DNA of 10,157 nucleotides from PGYR01 sp041595255 (GTDB lineage: Bacteria > Bacteroidota > Ignavibacteria > Kapaibacteriales > UBA2268). Shown here in pieces: positions 6,647 through 10,157 of the stretch (position 1 is its first letter; each line of letters begins with the position of its first letter). The stretch covers positions 1 through 10,157 of the forward strand of contig JBFHKR010000092.1 in NCBI GenBank assembly GCA_041595255.1, read 5' to 3'. A model generated the notes under the pieces. The model did not search any database. It saw nothing but the letters and a program-made list of their open reading frames with translations, and was not told the origin of the DNA. A program made the translations under genes and the position numbers.

Positions 6647-7531
6647 ATGAATAAATTAAAAATATTTTTTATACTCGCTATAACTACGCTTGTATCAGTA
6701 TCTTGCTCTATATTAAAAACAGAGAATACGGAGGAAACATTTTTGTGGAAAGTAGATGATGGTAATTCGCATATTTTCTTACTTGGCTCTATACACGTAG
6801 CCAAACCAGATATGTATCCGCTAGATTATAGGATAGAAGAAGCTTTTAGAAGTAGTGATATAGTTGCATTTGAAATAGATATGTCCAAAGTAGAACCTTT
6901 ATCTATCATGAAGTTTATGACTTACACAGATGGTACTAAATTAAGAGATCGAATTAGCTCCGAAAATTATGAGAAGATTCGCCAGAAGTTTGCGGCTATG
7001 GGATTGACAGAAACTATGTTCGAGACTATGAGACCTTGGGCAGCTGCAATTACATTGCAATCTAACATATTGCACAATGCTGGATATGACCAATCATTGG
7101 GTATTGATCAACATTTTTTGACTAAAGCAACTAATGAGGGTAAAAAAGTCCGAGAGTTAGAAACTGCTGAATATCAAATGGGATTACTCTCAGAATTTGA
7201 TAATGTTGGTGATAGCTTTATTAATTACACATTAGAAAGCTCTGAAGGGCCTGAAGCAGAGATTGATAGAATGATAAAAGCTTGGAAAGATGGTAATAAA
7301 AAAGAACTTATTAATATACTTGACAGTTCCAGATACGAATACCCAGAGTTTGAATCTATGTATGAAAAAATCATAGACCAAAGAAATAATAACATGACTA
7401 ATAAAGTCGAAGAATGGCTTAAAGAAGATAAAACTATATTCATAGTAGTTGGTGCGGGTCATTTGATTGGAGAGGGTGGTATAATCAATCAACTCAAGAA
7501 AAAAGACAAATATAAAATTACTAACTTCTAA
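6647..7531 (+). CDS. TraB/GumN-family lipoprotein
   Basis: Predicted envelope lipoprotein of 294 residues. The signal peptide ends in VSVSC, placing the lipidated cysteine at position 20. FLWKVDDGNSHIFLLGSIHVAKPDMYPL (32-59) contains the first family motif, GSIH (47-50); GIDQHFL (152-158), KVRELETAEYQ (167-177) and the closing GAGHLIGEGG (269-278) are the others. The paired GxxH motifs are shared with the TIKI Wnt-inactivating metalloproteases, to which the TraB/GumN family is related, so peptidase activity is plausible but unproven in bacteria. Size is typical. The best upstream promoter candidate is TATCTTTA at 6603-6610, one mismatch from the -7 consensus but without a clear -33 box. Transcription probably ends at the hairpin at 7562-7596. 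Confidence 0.92.
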   Translation: MNKLKIFFILAITTLVSVSCSILKTENTEETFLWKVDDGNSHIFLLGSIHVAKPDMYPLDYRIEEAFRSSDIVAFEIDMSKVEPLSIMKFMTYTDGTKLRDRISSENYEKIRQKFAAMGLTETMFETMRPWAAAITLQSNILHNAGYDQSLGIDQHFLTKATNEGKKVRELETAEYQMGLLSEFDNVGDSFINYTLESSEGPEAEIDRMIKAWKDGNKKELINILDSSRYEYPEFESMYEKIIDQRNNNMTNKVEEWLKEDKTIFIVVGAGHLIGEGGIINQLKKKDKYKITNF

Positions 7532-7561
7532 TATTAATAATTAATATCAAGCAAAACATTT

Positions 7562-7604
7562 AAGGGGAGAAGACCAAAGATTAGTCTTCTCCCCTTGTCA
7601 TTTT
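7562..7604 (+). terminator. Strong hairpin terminator after the TraB/GumN gene
   Basis: AAGGGGAGAAGAC (7562-7574) and GTCTTCTCCCCTT (7584-7596) form a perfect 13-bp stem around a 9-base loop, followed by GTCATTTT. It starts 30 bases after the stop codon. The following T run is short, but the stem is long and GC-rich compared with its surroundings. The loop, right arm and tail recur after the antitoxin gene. Confidence 0.8.
7571..7604 (+). repeat. 34-bp direct repeat, left copy
   Basis: Identical base for base to 8214-8247, 643 bases downstream. It begins AGACCAAAGATTAG and ends CCCCTTGTCATTTT. This copy comprises the last four bases of the left hairpin arm, the loop, the right arm and the tail of the TraB-gene terminator. 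Confidence 0.95.
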
Positions 7605-7624
7605 CTATATACTTACTATTTAGA

Positions 7625-7655
7625 TTGTTTCTTAATAAGGAAACTATTATATTTG
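7625..7655 (+). promoter_or_regulatory. Candidate promoter of the toxin-antitoxin operon
   Basis: TTG (7625-7627), a 20-base spacer and TATATTTG (7648-7655), a perfect TAnnTTTG, form a Bacteroidota-type promoter. Transcription would begin near 7661. It overlaps the TTG codon that would otherwise extend the toxin frame upstream, which supports the toxin start at 7674. Confidence 0.6.
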
Positions 7656-7673
7656 AAAAAACGTAGTATATCT

Positions 7674-7931
7674 ATGAAGAAAAAATTTGAAGTTATTTTC
7701 CTTGAAGATGCTTTATCCTGTATGGATAGTCTCGGAGAAAAGGAGAGGGAAAAAATAATCTACAATATTAGGAAGTCACAGATTATAAACGACAAAAATT
7801 TATTTAAGAAATTAGATGATGATATTTGGGAATTCCGTACTTTATATAGTCGAACCTATTACAGATTATTTGCCTTTTGGGATAAATCGAAGAATGCTTA
7901 TATGAAAAATAAAGATGAGAATGCATTATGA
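7674..7931 (+). CDS. HigB/RelE-like toxin (phage-gp49 family), apparently lacking its C-terminal catalytic part
   Basis: Toxins of this family are ribosome-dependent mRNA endonucleases. The 85 residues from the ATG at 7674 read like the N-terminal two-thirds of a Bacteroidota HigB-type protein: EVIFLEDALSCMDSL (6-20), REKIIYNIRKSQ (25-36), KNLFKKLDDDIWEFRTLYSRTYYRLFAFWDK (41-71). At that point relatives continue for some 30 residues with an HGF-KK-KTP motif before a charged C-terminal helix. Here the frame passes directly into AYMKNKDENAL, which resembles the end of such a helix. The simplest reading is an in-frame internal deletion, leaving a shortened and probably inactive toxin. An upstream TTG (7653) would add seven residues but lies within the promoter. 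The stop overlaps the antitoxin start (ATGA). Confidence 0.8.
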   Translation: MKKKFEVIFLEDALSCMDSLGEKEREKIIYNIRKSQIINDKNLFKKLDDDIWEFRTLYSRTYYRLFAFWDKSKNAYMKNKDENAL

Positions 7932-8215
7932 AAACCTTAACATTAGACGAAGTTACCGACAAATACATTGGTAAAATAGGTACTCCAAAAAGAGAGAAGT
8001 TTGAATATGATTTAAACTTAGACTTATTGGGTGAGGCAATAAAAATGCTAAGAAAACAGAAAGATTTGACTCAAGAAGAACTTGGGAAGCTTGTTGGCGT
8101 ACAAAAAGCACAAATATCGAAAATAGAGAATAATCTTAATAATGCTAGGTTCGATACTATTATGAAAGTCTTTAACGTTTTAGATGCTAAAGTAAAGTTT
8201 AATGTAGAGTATTAG
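7928..8215 (+). CDS. HigA-like antitoxin, XRE-family HTH protein
   Basis: The antitoxin would bind the toxin and repress the operon promoter. The 95 residues begin with MKTLTLDEVTDKYIGKIGTPKR, the N-terminal arm seen in Bacteroidota antitoxins of this kind, followed by a Cro/C1-type domain (about 33-87). In it, LGEAIKMLRKQKDLTQEELGKLVGVQKAQISKIENN shows the two DNA-contacting helices (Gln-Glu-Glu turn, then VQKAQISKIE). It looks complete and unmutated, in contrast to the toxin in front of it, with which it overlaps by four bases. The toxin-before-antitoxin order is that of HigBA. The stop codon TAG (8213-8215) uses the first two bases of the right-hand 34-bp repeat. Confidence 0.92.
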   Translation: MKTLTLDEVTDKYIGKIGTPKREKFEYDLNLDLLGEAIKMLRKQKDLTQEELGKLVGVQKAQISKIENNLNNARFDTIMKVFNVLDAKVKFNVEY

Positions 8216-8247
8216 ACCAAAGATTAGTCTTCTCCCCTTGTCATTTT
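8214..8247 (+). repeat. 34-bp direct repeat, right copy
   Basis: Exact duplicate of 7571-7604. It lacks most of the left hairpin arm, because the antitoxin coding sequence precedes it, so it cannot fold into the terminator. It supplies the AG of the antitoxin TAG stop codon. Confidence 0.95.
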
Positions 8248-8268
8248 ACTCATTTTATGCTATTTTTA
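8238..8268 (+). promoter_or_regulatory. Weak candidate promoter of the acetoacetyl-CoA synthetase gene
   Basis: TTG (8238-8240, inside the repeat) and TATTTTTA (8261-8268, one mismatch to TAnnTTTG) are 20 bases apart. A start about six bases further on would leave a leader of some 25 bases. In AT-rich DNA such matches also occur by chance. Confidence 0.3.
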
Positions 8269-8298
8269 TATTAACCATAATATAGAAAAGACAATAAA

Positions 8299-10157
8299 AT
8301 GATTGACAATAAACAACCCTACTGGCAACCCACAGAAGAACAGATTAGAAAAACGAATATGTATAAGCTAATGACCTCAGTCAATAGCAAGTATAATCTC
8401 GAGTTGAGCTCTTACGCTGAACTTTACCAGTGGACCATAGAAAATAAGAAAGAATTTTGGGCTGAAGTGTGGGATTTGGCCGAAGTTAGGCATTCCGAAG
8501 AGTACTACGATGTATATACAGAAGACCTCAATCGAAAGAAAATACCTAGACCTATATGGTTCCCAGGGGCTAAGATAAACTTTGCCGAAAACCTCTTAAA
8601 GTACCGTGATGATACAACAGCTATAATTGCACACCGGGAAAACCAAGAAAATATTCGTATAAGCTACAGAGATTTATACAGCAAAGTAGCCAAGATGGCC
8701 CAATCTATGCGCGATTTGGGTGTAGTCAAAGGTGACAGAGTTGCTGGATTCGTAACTAATGTACCTGAGACTATTATTTGTATGTTAGCAGCAACTTCTA
8801 TAGGTGCTATATGGTCCTCTAGTTCGCCCGACTTCGGATTCCAAGGGATTATGGATAGATTCGGACAGATTAAACCAAAAATTCTAGTAGCAGTGAATGG
8901 CTATTCGTACAACGGAAAACCTTACGATACATCAGAAAAACTCTCGAAAATAGTAGATAGTATAGAATCGATTGAAAAAGTTATACTCCTAGAAGAGATT
9001 GACGTACCTAGATTAGAAGGGGAGAAGTACGCTGTTTACTCAGATTTGATAAACAACTCAGCAGAGGAAATCGAATTCGAACAAATTGTATTCGACCACC
9101 CAGTATATATAATGTACTCCTCTGGTACTACGGGAATCCCTAAGTGTATTGTCCATGGAGCAGGGGGTACTCTACTTCAGCATTTCAAAGAACATTTTCT
9201 ACATGGCAATCTGAGCAAGGGCGATGTGCTTAGCTATTTCACTACTTGTGGATGGATGATGTGGAACTGGCTAGTGGGTGGGCTCGCAGTGGGGGCAACC
9301 CTATACTTATTCGACGGTAGCCCTACTTACCCAGATACGAACGTAATGTGGAGCGAAGCAGCAAAAGAAAGAATAAAGGCCCTAGGAACGAGTCCGAAAT
9401 TCCTCACTCATTGTCAAAAAGAAGAGATACATCCAGGCAGAGACAACGACCTATCTGCACTTGAAACTATATACTCTACTGGCTCGCCATTAGTCTCCGA
9501 AAACTACCAATGGGTATATAACGAAGTTAAACCAAATGTGCAGCTCGCCTCGATAAGTGGCGGTACGGACATTGTATCTTGCTTTATGCTCGGTAACCCT
9601 ATGCTAGGAGTATATGACGAAGAGATACAAAGCCGCGGTTTGGGTATGGACGTAAGAGCACTCTCGGACGAAGGGGAAGAGGTAATAGCTGAGAAAGGTG
9701 AGCTAATATGCCATCCACCATTCCCGTGTATGCCAACCCACTTTTGGGATGACCCCAATGACGAAAAATACTTCGACGCTTACTTCGATTACTACGAAGG
9801 TATATGGAGGCACGGCGACTATATAGAAATAACAGAACGCGGCGGAGTAATAGTGTACGGCCGCTCGGACGCAACTCTCAACCCAGGTGGTATCCGAATA
9901 GGGACAGCCGAGATCTACCGTATAGTAGAGGCAATGCCCGAAATCACTTCCAGCATAGTCGTAGGTCAGCAACATAACTCAGATACACGTGTAGTACTAT
10001 TCGTAGTACTTCGCGTTGGGGTAGAACTGAGCGCCAATCTAATTAGTACAATCAAAGATAATATTCGCAAGGGGGCAACCCCCCGCCACGTGCCAGCAAT
10101 AGTCCGCCAAGTGCAAGATATACCAGTCACTCTGAGTGGCAAGAAAGTAGAGCTAGC
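8299..10157 (+). CDS. aacS: Acetoacetyl-CoA synthetase (acetoacetate--CoA ligase), 3' end cut by window
   Basis: Cytoplasmic adenylate-forming enzyme that activates acetoacetate to acetoacetyl-CoA using ATP, in ketone-body or polyhydroxybutyrate-derived carbon use and lipid synthesis. Translation from ATG 8299 is open for 619 codons to the window edge; the family has about 650, so only a short tail is missing. The N-terminal part (ENKKEFWAEVWDLAEV, WFPGAKINFAENLL) is that of acetyl-CoA synthetase relatives. The ATP loop is YSSGTTGIPK (273-282), followed by TTCGWMMWNW (315-324), YSTGSPL (392-398), SGGTDIVS (420-427), HGD (505-507) and YGRSDATLNPGGIRIG (520-535). SGKK (613-616) carries the catalytic lysine, probably Lys615. 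The GWMMWNW and SGGTDI contexts favour acetoacetate over acetate ligase. It has more G and C than the central cluster and looks like a core gene. Confidence 0.95.
   Translation, partial: MIDNKQPYWQPTEEQIRKTNMYKLMTSVNSKYNLELSSYAELYQWTIENKKEFWAEVWDLAEVRHSEEYYDVYTEDLNRKKIPRPIWFPGAKINFAENLLKYRDDTTAIIAHRENQENIRISYRDLYSKVAKMAQSMRDLGVVKGDRVAGFVTNVPETIICMLAATSIGAIWSSSSPDFGFQGIMDRFGQIKPKILVAVNGYSYNGKPYDTSEKLSKIVDSIESIEKVILLEEIDVPRLEGEKYAVYSDLINNSAEEIEFEQIVFDHPVYIMYSSGTTGIPKCIVHGAGGTLLQHFKEHFLHGNLSKGDVLSYFTTCGWMMWNWLVGGLAVGATLYLFDGSPTYPDTNVMWSEAAKERIKALGTSPKFLTHCQKEEIHPGRDNDLSALETIYSTGSPLVSENYQWVYNEVKPNVQLASISGGTDIVSCFMLGNPMLGVYDEEIQSRGLGMDVRALSDEGEEVIAEKGELICHPPFPCMPTHFWDDPNDEKYFDAYFDYYEGIWRHGDYIEITERGGVIVYGRSDATLNPGGIRIGTAEIYRIVEAMPEITSSIVVGQQHNSDTRVVLFVVLRVGVELSANLISTIKDNIRKGATPRHVPAIVRQVQDIPVTLSGKKVEL

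Larger units (their letters stand above)
7571..8247 (+). mobile_element. Candidate inserted toxin-antitoxin cassette between 34-bp direct repeats
   Basis: The toxin-antitoxin genes and their promoter are bracketed exactly by two identical 34-bp repeats, giving a 643-bp unit (one repeat plus 609 bases). Deletion between the copies would leave one intact terminator between the TraB-family gene and acetoacetyl-CoA synthetase, a plausible ancestral arrangement. No transposase, integrase or terminal inverted repeat lies inside, so any movement would need functions from elsewhere, or the duplication arose by recombination during acquisition. Confidence 0.55.

Noticed and set aside
7653..7673. Upstream TTG start extending the toxin by seven residues
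   Set aside because: The TTG is part of a perfect TAnnTTTG promoter box, and the ATG at 7674 begins at the usual family N-terminus.
7562..8247. Integron gene-cassette reading, with the repeats as attC sites after each gene
   Set aside because: No RYYYAAC/GTTRRRY core sites are visible, the right copy cannot fold because it lacks the left arm, and no integrase is present.
9504..9975. Three overlapping minus-strand open frames of 84-91 codons inside aacS
   Set aside because: They lie wholly opposite a strongly conserved aacS region, show no family motifs and have low-complexity antisense-like composition; they are shadows of the real gene.
1..10157. CRISPR arrays, tRNA or rRNA genes, transposases
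   Set aside because: No regularly spaced repeats, cloverleaf-like segments, rRNA-like sequence or transposase motifs were seen on either strand.

Overview
The window looks like chromosomal DNA of a low-GC member of the Bacteroidota. The evidence is: a protein carrying the HAEPLYID signature known from that phylum; several candidate promoters of the Bacteroidota type (TTG or TTTG, about 20 bases, then TAnnTTTG); many starts without a strong Shine-Dalgarno; lipoboxes on exported proteins; and an AT-rich genome with heavy ATA, CTA and GTA codon use. The family within the phylum cannot be told.

Layout. Bases 1-2329 (minus strand) hold an arsenic-resistance operon in the order arsR, arsI, acr3, arsC. 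It has a candidate promoter and a perfect 18-bp palindromic operator in front of arsR; arsC runs off the window's left edge. Bases 2342-5432 (minus strand) hold a more AT-rich accessory cluster: an AraC-type regulator, a haloalkane-dehalogenase-like alpha/beta hydrolase, a CPBP-family intramembrane protease and a small lipoprotein with a BP74-like domain. Bases 5594-6445 (minus) encode a HAEPLYID-family exported protein. It is divergent from a TraB/GumN-family lipoprotein (6647-7531, plus), which ends at a strong hairpin terminator. Bases 7605-8215 (plus) hold a HigB/HigA-like toxin-antitoxin pair. From 8299 to the right edge (plus) lies acetoacetyl-CoA synthetase, truncated by the window just after its catalytic lysine motif.

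How the genes work together. ArsR would sense As(III) or MAs(III) and release the operator. ArsC reduces arsenate to arsenite for export by Acr3, and ArsI would break the C-As bond of trivalent methylarsenicals, so inorganic and methylated arsenic are both covered. ArsI carries an unusual tail with three Cys-Cys pairs, and ArsR also ends in Cys-Cys.

The most notable structure is at the toxin-antitoxin pair. It is bracketed by two identical 34-bp direct repeats (7571-7604 and 8214-8247). The left copy is the loop, right arm and tail of the TraB-gene terminator hairpin. The right copy supplies the last two bases of the antitoxin stop codon and lacks the left hairpin arm. This is what a discrete inserted cassette of about 643 bp would leave. 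The toxin in it appears to have lost its C-terminal catalytic motif through an in-frame deletion, while the antitoxin looks intact.
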